This document shows positions 1-11,417 of a DNA stretch of 64,000 nt, piece after piece. Location of the stretch: positions 48,553,150 through 48,617,149 of the forward strand of contig CM071935.1 in the NCBI GenBank assembly GCA_016081115.2, given 5' to 3'. Position 1 is the stretch's first letter. The number at the start of each line of letters is the position of its first letter. The notes under the pieces are model-generated. The model was not told where the DNA came from and did not search any database. It saw only the letters and a list, made by a program, of their open reading frames with translations. Position numbers and translations under genes: made by a program. The DNA comes from Rehmannia glutinosa (Eukaryota > Streptophyta > Magnoliopsida > Lamiales > Orobanchaceae).

Positions 1-688
1 CATTTCAAGGGGAATGCCCTTCACTTCCATCAAGTGGCCAATAACTAGGCCATAGCCGAGTGATCCTCCAAAGGATCCATCTTCCTTGAAGGACTTGTTC
101 GCAACGTTCTGGCAGAGTCTGCTGTATACGAACTCAGCCCAGTTAACTTTCTTCCCTTGCATGATCGCAGCCATGACGATCAGCTTGGTCTATGACAGCT
201 GATTGAAGCTTCCAAACTTCATGTCCACGCATTTTGAGACGACATCCATCAGCTTGTGATAGTCGCCCTTCAAAGAATTTCTTTTCAATTTGTGTAGACT
301 ACTTTCACAGACACTCGGGTTTGGCTACTTCTTTCCATGCAGCAGCCAAGTCCACATCAGCTTCGTATATCTCCGTCATACCCTCCGACGGTAATAAGCA
401 ATGCTTCGCAAGGTCTTTACCACTGATCATCGTGTCCTTGTGGTGGACGGAGGACTTAATCCCTTCGTCCTGCACCTCGGCGTTCACATAAAACTGCGCC
501 ACCTCTTCCAGGTAGGTGTGCGAGTATTCTATCGTCAAAAAGGTCTTAAGCCCAAATTTTTCCAACATATCAGTTATTTTCTTCACAAGGGTTGCATCCG
601 AACGCTGCTTAATCATGCCTTCAAAATCCACTGAGGAACCTGAGTGGATTTGCTTTGATAACTTGAAGAAATCGGTCTTTGGTGCCAT
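1..688 (-). pseudogene. Accessory ORF downstream of copia pol ('putative plant transposon protein'-like)
   Basis: Starts at ATG 688 (MAPKTDFFKLSK) and is open to a TGA at 305-307. Reading continues one base out of frame with another in-frame stop near 198-200, then remains open to the window edge. So there is one frameshift and one premature stop. The visible fold-like pattern (a hydrophobic start, then FYVNAEV, a GKDL segment, then KVNWAEFVYSRL) resembles the plant transposon-protein domain often found beside plant retrotransposon pol genes; I assign it by pattern memory only. It lies on the same strand as the copia genes, after RNase H, in the env-like slot of SIRE elements. No function is known to me. 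It could also be a captured fragment of another element. Confidence 0.55.
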
Positions 689-840
689 TTCTAGAAGATT
701 CTACCGATTAAATCTTGATAAACTTGCTTTGAGAACAGGTAGGGTTTTCGAGAGAAAAGAGACTTGCTTTCGTATTTTTGAAGATGAACAGTTTTCAGTG
801 TGAGAGAGAAAACTGAAAGAATGAGTATATATTAGTTATG
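689..840 (-). promoter_or_regulatory. Possible promoter and leader of the accessory ORF
   Basis: On the minus strand a TATATA motif lies at about 825-834, roughly 140 bases upstream of ATG 688, followed by a pyrimidine-rich leader with CTCTCTCTC and AAAACCCTA-type motifs common in plant 5' leaders. This suggests the accessory ORF had its own transcript. It is inference from motifs only. Confidence 0.35.
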
Positions 841-1255
841 AAAGGACGTGTTTTTGGTTTTTGAATTTTGATCGAGATCAACGGCTCAGATTTAGCATGT
901 CTCATTGCATTTAGTTGCTCGCATTTAATGCGGCAGATTTATATCCAATCATATGCTTGTTGTGCGACTTTTGACTATACCCGCGTCATAATTACGCCGA
1001 CGTCATCCTTAAAAACATTCCCGCTCAATAAAAATGATGCGTTTTTGTCACTTAGCTCATAAATGACTCAACTCTTCTTCTCTCTATTCGTATAGTGACT
1101 CAGCTGTCAGCTAACTCGATACAGCTGACTTTCCAATACGGCTGATTCACTTGGCTGATTCATAAGATTTGCTCTGTTTTCATCTTTTCATGTTTCATCT
1201 CTTCTCATTGAGTCTTCTCGAGTGTCAACTCACTCAATTAGCCCTAGCTCATGCT

Positions 1256-1860
1256 TAAGCTCTTCAAATCTTGATTCACATAGGGGTTTGGTGAATATGT
1301 CAGCTAACTGTTTATCGTTGAGATATATTCCAAAGTGATGTCTTTCTTTTCAACATGATCTCTTATAAAATGATATCTGGCCATCAATGTGCTTTGTTCT
1401 CGAATGAACACAGGATTCTGAGTGATTGCAATAGCACTTGTGTTATCACACATAATTGGAATCTCTTTTTCTTCAATTTCGTAATCTCTCAGCTGTTGTC
1501 TCATCCATAAGACTTGGGCACAACAGTTGCCCGCAGCCTATGTACTCTGGTCATTGTGGATGTGGCTATTGAATTTTGCTTCTTGCTAAACCAGGAAACT
1601 AGTCGTTTCCAAGCATTTGACATGCACAAGTACTCTTTCTGTCAACTCTACATCCAAAGATAGTCGAGTCCGAGTAACCAATTAGTTTGGATCCACCTTC
1701 CTTTGGATACCATAAGCCAACTTCTTGGTATCCCTTTAAATATCTTAGATTCTCTTAGTCCGGTCATGTGACTTTCCTTTGGAGCGATTGGAATCTTGCA
1801 CATACTCCTACCGCAAAGGTGATGTCCGCCTACTTGTCGTTAGATAGAGCAGTTGATACA
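1256..1860 (-). pseudogene. Ty1/copia RNase H domain (remnant)
   Basis: The segment 1304-1504 reads with IPIMCDNTSAI, the RNase H core with its aspartate, then RYHFIRDHV, a hallmark of copia RNase H. After a stop, LADIFTKPL at about 1280 marks the C-terminus of the copia polyprotein. Upstream to about 1860 the domain is broken by stops. RNase H removes the RNA strand during cDNA synthesis. The wording of the core is closest to SIRE elements as I remember them. Confidence 0.85.
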
Positions 1861-1865
1861 ATAAG

Positions 1866-2712
1866 TGCTCAGATCTTGTTTGATCCACAGGCTTGCCATC
1901 CGCATCCATGTTCATCTTGATCGATGTATTCATTGGTATTTTTACGAGAAGACTTCTCTTCCATACCAAATTTCTTCATTAAATCTCTCGGTGTACTTTG
2001 TTTGACTTATAAAGGTTCCATCCTTCATTTAACTTGGAGTCCTAAGAAGAATGTCACTCTCCCATCATGCTCATTTCAAATTTGCCTTGCATGAGGTTTG
2101 AGAATTTATCACATGACTCTTTGTTTGTGGATCCAAAATAATATCATCCACATATATTTGAACAACCAAGATACTCTCCCCATCTTGAATTCTCAAGAGT
2201 GTTCTCGTCCACTTTGCCTTTGATGAAACTATTGTCGTTAGAAATTGAGACAATGTATCATACCAAGCTCTTGGTGCTTGTTTCAATCCATATAGAGCTT
2301 TCTTGAGCTTGTACACCTTATCTCCAATGGTCTTCTGCTCAAAGCCTGGAGGTTGCTCAACATAGACTTCTTCTTCTAACAGTCCATTTAAGAATGCACT
2401 TTTCACATCCATTTGATATACAATGAAGTTTTTGTGTGCATCATAGGCAAGAAACATCCTTATTGCTTCTAATCTTGCAACAGGAGCAAATGTTTCATCA
2501 AAATCTATTCCTTCTTCTTGGCAATACCCTTTGGCTACCAATCTTGCTTTGTTTCTTACCACAGAACCTTCTTCATTCATCTTGTTTCTGAAAACCCATT
2601 TTGCGCCAATAACATTTTGATGGGTTGGTCTTTGCACCAATTCCCACACTTTGTTCCTTTCAAACTGATTCAGCTCTTCTTGCATGGCTTGAATCCAATG
2701 TGTGTCACACAT
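1866..2712 (-). pseudogene. Ty1/copia reverse transcriptase (remnant)
   Basis: A 213-residue open stretch (2071-2712) carries the copia RT signature in order: WIQAMQEEL, GAKWVFRNKMNEEG, ARLVAKGY, the motif MDVKSAFLNG, EVYVEQPPGF, LKKALYGLKQAPRAWY and the catalytic YVDD. A small frameshift lies just before the YVDD region and the C-terminal half (below 2071) is broken. This enzyme copies the element RNA to DNA. The catalytic aspartates are present, but the polyprotein as a whole cannot be translated. Confidence 0.93.
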
Positions 2713-3057
2713 CTTTTGGCTCTATTTGGGAAATAAAACAAGTGAACATTGCTTCTTGTTGAGCTCTGAATCTGGTTCTTACACCATATCTTACATCTCC
2801 AATGACTAGCTCGTGGATGGTCTCTCAACCATCTCACATCAGGTTGAGTAAATCACCGGGTTGATCGTCTTGCACTGTGTGTTTTCTTGAGCTTCTTTCA
2901 TTATCATTCAATTGCAGATTTTCCGGTGTCTTTGAGACTCATGATCTCATCTTCATCTTGATTGATTGCTCCAGCTTCAGCTTCAACATAAGGAGTCTTC
3001 TGCATAGTTGGCTGATTCAGCTTATCAGCTAACTCTTCAATGTCTTCTCCATTTACA

Positions 3058-3664
3058 TTAGTTCATCAAAAACCACATGGATAGACTCTTCGTGACCATA
3101 GGCCTCTTGTTCAAAGATCTGAGGCTTTGCTTTTTTGAGTATCCCAAAAAGATACCTTCATCATCTTTAGCATCAAAAGCCTTTAGATTATCCTTGCCAT
3201 TATTGTGGATGAAGCATTTACATCCAAATATTCTAAAATATGCAACATTTGGCTTTCTCCCTGTCCATATTTCATAGGGAGTCTTTGTCAGCTGTCTATT
3301 AATCATGCATCTATTTTGAGTATAACATGCAGTGTTTATGGCTTTAGCCCAAAACCTCTTTGGCAATCCAGCTTCAACTAACATGGTTCTTGCAGCTTCT
3401 TTGAGAGTTCTGTTTAATCTTTCTGCTACTCCATTATCTTTGTGGAGTCCTTTCTGAGATAATTCATGAGCAATACCATTTTCAACACAATATACTCGTA
3501 ATTATTCCATTGACAAACTCAGTTTCTCTATCAGACCTTATCTTTATAATGGTTTGACTCTTCTCATTTTGAACTCTTCTCATCAGTTGAGGTAACTTCT
3601 GCAAAGTTTCCTTGTTTTTACACATAAAGATTGTCCATGTATATCTTGAATAATCATCCACCAC
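3058..3664 (-). pseudogene. Ty1/copia integrase core (remnant)
   Basis: Two open pieces read as integrase: 3482-3664 with VDDYSRYTW (first catalytic Asp region) and IIKIRSDRETEF (second Asp), and 3058-3384 with LPKRFWAKAINTACYTQNR, TKTPYEIWTGRKP and FGCKCFIHNN, the usual integrase C-terminal block of copia. The catalytic Glu segment lies in the broken part at about 3385-3480. The enzyme inserts the cDNA in the genome. It is a pseudogene because of frameshifts between the pieces. Confidence 0.9.
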
Positions 3665-3669
3665 TACTA

Positions 3670-4316
3670 AAGTGTATTCTTTCCACTTATGCTAGTGCTC
3701 AATCGACCAAATAAATCCATATGCAAATGATGCAATATCCTTGTTGAAGATGGACTAGACTTCTCTTTAAATGATGATTTGATCTCGCTTTCCCATCCGC
3801 ATGCATCACAAACACTTTCTTTCTTGATATCGAGTCCGCGATCCTTCCATAAGATGACTCCTTGCCGCCTTGTTAATTGTCTTGAAATTCAGATGACTCA
3901 CTTCTTGTGCCACAACCAACTTGATTCGACTGTACTCTTTGCTAACAGACAAGTGTTTGGTGTGGCAGTCGACCAGTCTACCACATACATGTTCTTCTGT
4001 CCTGGATCCTTGCAACACTATTTTATTTGATTCAAGATCTTTAATCCGGAACACTCCCATATTGAATCCAACATTATAGCCCTTGTCACGAGTTGGTGAT
4101 GCTTAACACGTTGAAGTTGAGGCCTTCAACATATGCAACATCCGTGATTTCTAATCCATTTTTCTTGATGGATCCAAAGCCTCTTATTTCCCCGGAGATT
4201 TATTTCCTCCAAATATGACTTTTAGCCTCTAATCTCCTTGAATTTTGACATATTTTTCTTGTTTCTGTCATGTGTCCGGGAATGACCACTATCCATGTAC
4301 CAGGTTCCTTGGCACT
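3670..4316 (-). pseudogene. Ty1/copia protease and GAG-pre-integrase region (remnant)
   Basis: At about 4250-4316 the minus strand reads WYMDSGHSRT, the aspartic protease active site (DSG) of copia, in frame with the preceding gag segment before a stop. At 3806-4060 the zinc-binding GAG-pre-integrase segment is visible as VSHLNFKTINKAARSHL, with the first His of the usual LWH motif lost. Several stops separate them. Confidence 0.75.
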
Positions 4317-5099
4317 TCACTGTTCCTTGAACCCGCAATCAAGGAAATTAGTTTTTGGTACCCATGATTGTCCGGGTCCTGAGGGGTTAGTGCTGTAAGA
4401 TGATCCAACCAACCTATAGCCAAATGAATTGACTCTAAGAGGTTGCCATCTATCTGTACCATAATCATAACTCACTTTAGCAAATTGCTTGGGGGCATTA
4501 GGTTCATACAGCTGTCTCTTTTGTCTGTATGCCTGTGTGTGTGTTTTAGAAATTGCCTTTGGGTAGCTGTGATATTTCTGAGTGTAGTGCCTGGGTGCAT
4601 ATGTGTGCTGATGATAGCTCTTTTGCCTTTGGAATGGCCTTTGCTGAGTTCTAGGCTTTTGCCATTTAGGCTTATATTCCATAGGTCTTTGCTGATATTT
4701 CACATTATTCCAATCAGCTTGGTTTGGGTAATTTCTACCATTCCCATCATATGTGTTCTTTTGATAGAATTTCTGGGATTTCTGGTAGCTCTGTTTCTTC
4801 TTTACAGTACTTTTTATTTGGAGTTTGCTGAGGAATTCTACTGGATTTCTTCTCAGCTGTCCTCTCAGCATACTCAACTGGTTGTTTCCTTTTCCTTTAT
4901 ATCCAAGGCCAGTTTGTTTGTGATTGTGCGTTGGAGTGAATGTGGGTGCAACATTTGGTGTCTTGGGTTTTTGAGATGTTTCATTACTTGAAGATCCTTT
5001 TTCCAAAATCACTCTGGGAGTTTGACTGTGTACAAAGGAATTGAATCCTATGCCAGTTTTATCTCCACATTCTTTTTGGCTCATAATAAGGTCATCCAA
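4317..5099 (-). pseudogene. Gag-protease linker, basic Gln/Tyr-rich segment
   Basis: A 260-residue open stretch, very rich in Lys, Gln, Tyr and Pro, runs up to the protease active-site segment. It lies between the zinc-knuckle gag part (5288-6040) and protease. Such low-complexity basic segments occur at this position in long SIRE-type gag-pol proteins; presumably nucleic-acid binding. It has no conserved domain I can name. Confidence 0.6.
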
Positions 5100-5287
5100 T
5101 GATTTAGATGCCTTTGTAAATGATGCAATAACATTTTTGAGATCATTTTTCCTCTTTTCTATAGCAAAGCTATCACTGTTAGTTTTGCATTTTCACCTTG
5201 ATTCTTTGTTCTCATCGCCTATGTGACTTACAAGACTCGTTCCTTAGTCACCGTGAGTTTTGGCTTTTGAGTGGCTGTTTTCCTCAT

Positions 5288-6092
5288 TTAATAGTGTGTG
5301 TGAGGATTTAATGTGCTCAAATCTTTCATCATTTTGCCTAATGAATCATAAAGATCAGTGGGTGATGAAGTGTGTGTGTCACAATCACTATCACTAGTAT
5401 CTGAGTGAGATGAGTTAGAGTGTACCTCATCTTCTTGGTCAGGTTGATCTTGTTCTTTAGCCATTAGACAATTCATTGCTTCTTCTTCAGAGTCACTTGA
5501 GTAGTCAGCTTCACTACTCTCTGAGTCTGCTGCTTCTTTTGACTTAGCTGTCTCATCAGTCTCAGCAGCCAACATTGCCTTTTTCTTTTCCTGTATTCTT
5601 TCTCTGAAGACTCTTCTTTCTTCTTCATTCCTGTATTTATTGACTACAGGATATGGACAGTCAATAGCAAAGTGTCCTGGTTGTCTACAGTTCCAACACA
5701 GGTTCTCAGCTCTTTGATCAGCTCTTTCCGTTCTTGTGTTATCAGCTCTCTGATATTCAACATTTTGATGCTCATCTCTCTTGGGTGGCCTATCTTCCCT
5801 TGACTTGGAGGGAGCTGAATGTCTCCTGGAGGATTCACCCTTGTTTCTTTTATAGTTCTTGTTGAAGAACTTGTTGAATCGTTTAACCATCAAGGCAATT
5901 TCCTCCTGGTCAACGGCTTCCTTGACCTCGGCTCTCTTCCCATCCTTCACTATAAGTGCAGCTATTTTGGGTACAAACTGCCTCTCTTGATCTTTTCTTC
6001 TCACCAAACTCGTAGGCTTTGAGATCCGAGAATAGCTCATGGTTGGATGTTGTTGTGAGGTTCATTGAATGTCTCGGGGCCATGACCTTCAT
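5288..6092 (-). pseudogene. Ty1/copia gag, nucleocapsid part
   Basis: Open stretch 5288-6040 has a basic region (RKDEHQN... style), then a CCHC zinc knuckle CWNCRQPGHFAIDCPYP followed by an acidic Ser/Glu/Asp-rich tail. A second frame up to 6092 adds a piece of the upstream UBN2-like gag (SNHELFSDLKAYEF). The N-terminal gag (about 6100-6600) is broken by stops. Gag packages the element RNA. The long acidic tail after the knuckle fits large SIRE-type gag proteins. Confidence 0.88.
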
Positions 6093-7982
6093 TTCCCATT
6101 CGTTGGGAGACTTCTCTTAATCTTCATACACATTTCCTTGATGTATATTCTTTCCCAAGTGCGGATAATTCATTTGTGATCTCGAATGAATCGAGCATCC
6201 AACTGATCTAAGGTTTCACCGCAAGCATTTTAAAATTTTCAAATTTTTGAACAAAGAACAATTTGTTTTCTTTAATTTGCTCGGATCCTTCACAAATTAA
6301 AGTTAATTTATCCCGTATATGTTTTGCGCGATTTAACAAGATTTGACTTTATTGAACATTGATTTGTCCAAGGTTTTGTAAAGTATGTCCTTGGCCACAT
6401 TGTCCAAGTTGTATCTTCTTATGTCCTCGTTTGTCCATTCGGTCCTTGGTTTCTCAACCAGGGTCGGTCTTGCTTCAAGAATAGCCTTCCTCTCCTTCAA
6501 ACCGTTAAATACACCTTCGATTTTAGAATGGGGATTGAATAAACCTTACCAACTTTTCGATTTTAGACCTTTTAAAATCTTACGAGTTAAATACACGGCT
6601 AAGTCCTTGGGGACAGCTAAGTTAGTTAACCACGTGAGCTAGCCACTCAATGTACACGATTGAGTGTTGATAGAATAACTCAATTGTTTAGTCTAAACCT
6701 TAATTTGGTTGTGATGAGATTTTCAATGGAAGACTTAACACCCTTTAATTTGATTTAATTTATTTTAAACACTTGATTTTAGCACTTGGTTACTTATCGG
6801 TTGGATAGCAAATTATCGCCAGATATAAAGTGATATGCGTAAATAAAATCTTTGAAATGTAAATGACACTAAGTAAGGATCAGAGTACAAAGTGGTTATC
6901 ACCCGATACAAGTCTTGATCACACGGTGACTTGCTCCTTTGGTACTCAACTGAGATGCCTGGTGGTCACACGGGGCTTCTAGTCCGACTCAGCTACTTCA
7001 TTGCATGTCGCTTTGCTACTTCACTCACTTTCTCAAGCTTCTTGGATTTGATTACGAAGTCCTCCAATAACTTGAGATTGGTTCGACTTGAACCTTTCTA
7101 CAATCTTCCTTGGAAAGTAGACCCTTTTGCTTCTTCAAAAGTTTCCTCTTCAATAGTTTGAAGTTGTCTTTCCTTTCACACTTAGTGTTGGATCAATTTC
7201 CTTCGAGATTTAGGCTTGAGGATTTTGCTAGAATAACTTGAGAATATTTTGCAAGTTACAGTATGAATAATGCTTGTTATCTCAGGTATGCAAGGTAATC
7301 AAGGTAACCTTTTCTCAATGTGATTCCTCAGCCTTTTATAGTGAATTTTCAAAAAAATATGTCTCGTTGAAGAGATAGGCTGATTTTCAAAAATCACTTG
7401 TGTTCGTTGGATTGTGTTGTTGCAATCTTTGATGTTGACATTTCCTCGTATTAAATGAATGATCAGCTTTTCAGAATCTGACACGAGGTGCATTGCTTCC
7501 CATTGGTTTATTCTTTTGCACGCTTCTGGGATCGAGCACTTTAAGACATGGCAAAGATGGAAGTATTACTTGATTAAGTAATATTCTTGACTTTTGTGCA
7601 ATGGATTCTTTTGATTAACTCCTCTTTGCAGCTGCTTTTCCCGGGTGACTTGAGTCGCTCCAATGATTGAAAGACTCATCTGTCACTTCAACTTGACTTG
7701 GCTTCTTGGGTTGACTTAATCGACTCTTCTCACAATTGTCTCACAAACCGATACTCCTTGATCGAGTTCTTGACATCTCTTCTTGCCACACTCACCGCTT
7801 CACAATGAGTCTTCATTCTAGTCTTGATTGACTTCTTGTATTCCAAGGCATAGCCGACTTGACTCACTCATCATACAAACCCCTATCTATTACAATACAA
7901 ATTACAAGGAAAATGGGGTGCCAACTTTCTAGTCTAAGTTTTACATGGTATTTATCAAAATCTAAACAATAAATTTCCAACA
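6093..7982. other. Copia 5' LTR and leader region, no gene
   Basis: Between the broken gag start and the inferred LTR edge at 7982 no coding segment is seen apart from stray gag N-terminal remnants (about 6100-6600). The stretch should hold the 5' LTR (minus strand) and leader. I could not find a clean tRNA-Met primer-binding site, so the inner LTR edge is not placed. Confidence 0.5.
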
Positions 7983-8062
7983 GCTTGTCTTTCATTTCGA
8001 ATTACGCCGCCACGATATCAAAACTCGGTATTTTCCTTTGTTGACCAGAAAGCACGTCAACA
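7983..8062 (+). repeat. 5' LTR remnant of gypsy element 1
   Basis: These 80 bases match the last part of the 3' LTR (15620-15703), including ATTTCGAATTAC, CACGATATCAAAACTC and the shared end GCACGTCAACA. The rest of the LTR is cut off by the copia element ending at 7982. Confidence 0.85.
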
Positions 8063-8065
8063 AAT

Positions 8066-8085
8066 TGGCGCTAGAAGGAGGGCCC
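8066..8085 (+). promoter_or_regulatory. Primer-binding site of gypsy element 1
   Basis: TGGCGCTAGAAGGAGGGCCC begins three bases after the LTR end, as expected for a tRNA 3'-end primer site (TGG complements CCA). The same site occurs at 16983 and 50604. I cannot name the tRNA with certainty. Confidence 0.8.
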
Positions 8086-8162
8086 TAAAAAATACAGTAA
8101 TATTCTCTGACCTGCCTAAATATTTCCAGCGAAAAAACACCTCCTCCTTCCCTTTCTAAAAA

Positions 8163-9800
8163 ATGAGTGAGAACTCAAGAAATTTAGAAGGAAATGAGGA
8201 CCTACCTCAGGGAACTCAGGTCGGCCAAAATATGAATGGCCAAAACGCTCCTCAAGCAGGAACAGGGGTTACAATTGCGTCACCTATCACACAGCTTTTC
8301 GCGGACCTTAACTCCCTCCAGTAAATGAGCCAACTATTGGCTCAAGATTTTGCAAACCCATAACCTCAAATGCAACCTCAACCACAAATGAATCCCCCTC
8401 ACTAGATCACTTGAGAAACGCTCAAAATCAACCTCCGATAAATCCAGACGACCAAGAGGCTAATTCTCAAGGCCCTCAACCCGAGAATAGACAACACAGG
8501 AGGAGGCATCGCGAAGACCCCCCGAGCATAGCCTGGTAACCGAATTATCCCCGCCGCTCCGCCTCGGCCGAGCTCGCTCGTATTTGCGGGATGCCCGGAT
8601 CGATCGGCCGGGAGCGACCCCAACGGTCAGTAAATTCTAGACTCCAATTCCCTGAAGACCGAGAGCATCTCGAGCCTAACCAAGCCCAAGGGCCCAGCCC
8701 GGTCGATGAGCGAGAAGCGAAAATCACCCGCCTGCGGAGACGGCTCAACCATTTAGAGAAAACACAAGAGGGGGCTCAACAACACCCAAGCCCCGCTACT
8801 AGACAGACGAGTATGACATCACCTTTCGCTCCCCACATATTGACAACTCCTCTCCCCGCCAAATTTAAAGTCCCCCAAATTGGACTATACAATGGGGAAA
8901 CCGACCCTACAACCCACGTTCACAAATATTTGGCCTGAATGGAACTATACAGCCCGAGTGATGCCATCCTCTGCCGAGCTTTCCCTCTGACATTGGGCGA
9001 CCAGGCCCACAGTTGGTTCGAACTCTACCATCGAGATGTATACATTCATGGAGTGATATGATGCCGGCCTTCAACACCCCTTACTCGCTTCAAAGTCCGC
9101 GGCCCCAAAGGACTCACTCGTCAATATAAAGCAAGGCAGAGACGAGTCATTAAAGAGCTACATTGCACGTTTCAACAAGAAAATCCGTGAGATGGAACCA
9201 GTATCGGATGACGCGATGGTCATCGTGGCCATGGCTGGGCTCGCCTCAGGGACCCGATTTAACTATGCCATCCACGAATCGGGGGCGAACACCTTTCAAG
9301 AACTTCTCCTCCAAGCAGAAAGACATATATGTGCCGAGGAGGCCATGGCCAACATTCCCACCGAACATAGGCACTAATATCATCGAAAGGATATAAAAAT
9401 AAATGCCCCTTCCAGGCCAGGATCTGGGTGTAGGCCATTTGCGGACAACACCACGACCGGTTATAGAGCACACCAGGAAGTTAGAGCTAAGGTGGCGGCC
9501 TTGAAGAATACATTAACCCACGCACCTTCGCTATCCGGAGGGACATCAAGAACCTAAACATGCCGCCTCGGCCGCCCAATAAGGTTGGATCCATCCAAAT
9601 TAGATTCCAATCGGTATTGCGGCTACCATAGGTCGATCGGCCATGAAATGCATTTAATGTTGAGATCTCGTTCGAGAGATCATGAGGTTGGTCTGAAGGG
9701 AAGCTTGAAGCAATATGCGCACAATCTCCCACCGCCTCCACCACCTAATGTCGGAGCTAATCCGAACAATGTCATAACCCCTCGGATACCACCCCTAATG
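8163..9800 (+). pseudogene. gag of Tat-type gypsy element 1 (degenerate)
   Basis: ATG at 8163 opens 53 codons (MSENSRNLEGNEDL) before a TAA at 8322-8324. Gag continues in broken frames: 8591-8938 with PAKFKVPQIGLYNGETDPTTHV, then a stop, MELYSPSDAILCRAFPLTL, and 9163-9377 with SYIARFNKKIREME and FNYAIHESGANTFQELL. This is the Retrotrans_gag capsid pattern (P..Y.G..DP..H, then F..Y...). About 9585-9720 reads YCGYHRSIGHEM, a Cys-His segment. Gag forms the particle. Multiple stops make it non-functional. Confidence 0.85.
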
Positions 9801-9826
9801 ATAATAACGGGCATGAAATTTTAACA

Positions 9827-10558
9827 ATGATTAACGCGAATAGGGCCGAAGATAACATGTCCATGAGAAAAGAAAAGTCAAAGCTCAAGAAGTCGAGAAT
9901 GCAAAACAAAGACGTGATAATCGCGGAGATCCGAGACGGCCGACCAACAGGCACTTTGCCTTTTTCCACCAGGATCCGATCGCTAGTGCACCCCCACTCG
10001 GACCCTCTGGTAATCACGGCTCCCATCCGGGCATCCCGGGTGCACAGGATTTTGGTTGACTCAGCAATGACGCTCGGTCATTTATATTAGGCCTTTTGAA
10101 GGGTGAACGTAGATGACCACTACATAAAGTCATGCAATGACAAAGATTCTAGGATTCGGGGGGAGGAAGAATTATACCATTTGGGAGAAGTAGATTTATC
10201 CATCCGATGGGCCTTGGGAATGCATAAGAGGACCATCATCACCACATTCAAAATAATCAATTCAGACTCCGAGTATAATGCCATCATTGGCCGGCCTCTA
10301 CTTTACCACCTGAAAGTAGCTATCTTGGTATATCACTTCTGCGTCAAGTTTCCGACCTCGAGCAGAGAAGGGATTCACAAAGGGAATCAGAGAGAATCTC
10401 GAGAATGCTCTCTGAAAATCTGGCCCACGGAGATAAATTTTGTGGAAGACGAGAAGTCCGATGGAGCAACTGTGAGTGTAGACTTCGAACATACTGAGAA
10501 GTCCCGTACAAAATCAGCGAGGCTTGGTCAAATGGCGCATACGAGCTTGAATATTTAA
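9827..10558 (+). pseudogene. Aspartic protease of Tat-type gypsy element 1 (degenerate)
   Basis: 9827-10090 ends with VITAPIRASRVHRILVDSAM, where the active-site DSG/DTG triad has become DSA. 10103-10558 continues with LSIRWALG, FKIINSDSEYNAIIGRPLLYHLKVA and the C-terminal KFPTSSREG..GNQRESREC pattern typical of Tat-lineage protease. The change in the active site and the frame breaks mean no activity. After about 10500 the sequence jumps to the end of pol, marking an internal deletion. Confidence 0.85.
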
Positions 10559-10617
10559 GCGGGGAAAAGTTCAATCACCCATGAAATGTAACCTACTTAA
10601 AGAAATACTATCAGTAA
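10520..10617 (+). pseudogene. C-terminal end of gypsy pol after a deletion
   Basis: The frame reads AYELEYLSGEKFNHP, a stop, then NVTYLKKYYQ and TAA at 10615-10617. This is the usual last segment of Tat pol (W..E.L..YY). It directly follows protease, so the whole RT-RNase H-integrase region has been lost, with the junction at about 10500-10530. Confidence 0.7.
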
Positions 10618-10767
10618 AGCCTAGGATTTCTGGACATTTTATTTGATCCATTTTCCTAAGAGTTATTCCAACACAGTGGGGATTTTCTGAAGTGGCTAAA
10701 TATGATACTGAAATGAAGATTATCTTTTCATCTGATATTCTGAGAGCTCTACTTAAAGACTTCCATC

Positions 10768-11417
10768 GAAAAGACTCTGCTACGCACTGAGCACAAAAAA
10801 GACTCGGCCACGCACCGAGCACAAATCTTGGAAATGATTCCACAAAATACTCAGCCATGCACCGAGCACACAAAAAAACTCGGCCATGCACCGAGCACAA
10901 AAAAAAAGACTCGGCCACGCACCAAGCACAAATCTTGGAGATAATTCCACTAAAAAGACTCGGCCACGCACCGAGCACAAATCTTGGAAATAATTTCACA
11001 AAAAAGACTTGACCATGCACCGAGCACAAAAAAGACTCGACCACGCACCGAGCACAAAGAAAAAGACTCGGCCACACACCGAGCACAAATCTTGGAAATA
11101 ATTCCACTAAAAAGACTCGGCCACGCACCGAGCATAAATCTTGGAAATGATTCCACCAAAAAGACTGGGCCACGCACCGAGCACAAATCTTGGAAATGAT
11201 TCCACCAAAAAGACTCGGCCACGCACCGAGCACAAATCTTGGAAATGATTCCACCAAAGACTCGGCCACGCACCGAGCACAAGTCTTGGAAATGATTCTA
11301 CTAAAGACTCAGTCAAAACCAAGCACAAAGTTTTGAAGATAACTTCCAAGAAACGGTCAAAAACGAGCACAATACTTGAAAATTTCTTACAAAGAACTCG
11401 GTCGAAACCGAGCACAG
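10768..11417 (+). repeat. Tandem repeats after pol, gypsy element 1
   Basis: About 20 imperfect units built on GACTCGGCCACGCACCGAG followed by CACAAA, some extended by TCTTGGAAATGATTCCAC to a unit of about 48 bases. Each core can form a small hairpin (CTCGG...CCGAG). The copies decay toward 11417. Long open frames here on the minus strand are by-products of the repeat. Tandem repeats at this place are known in Tat/Ogre-type elements. Confidence 0.92.

Larger units (their letters stand above)
1..7982 (-). mobile_element. SIRE/Maximus-type Ty1/copia retrotransposon, 3' end outside window
   Basis: On the minus strand the order is gag, protease, integrase, reverse transcriptase, RNase H, the Ty1/copia order, followed by an extra ORF in the position where SIRE elements carry an env-like gene. 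The 5' end is placed at 7982, where the minus strand begins with TGTTGGAAAT, a typical LTR start, and abuts a truncated gypsy LTR (7983-8062). This implies insertion into that LTR. The other boundary, the 3' LTR and the matching target-site copy are not in the window. Stops and frameshifts lie in most domains, so it is inactive. SIRE assignment rests on RNase H and gag style plus the extra downstream ORF and is inference. Confidence 0.8.

Noticed and set aside
4443..4991. Plus-strand 182-codon hydrophobic ORF
   Set aside because: Shadow of the basic Gln/Tyr-rich gag segment on the minus strand; apparent membrane segments come from complementing Lys/Gln codons.
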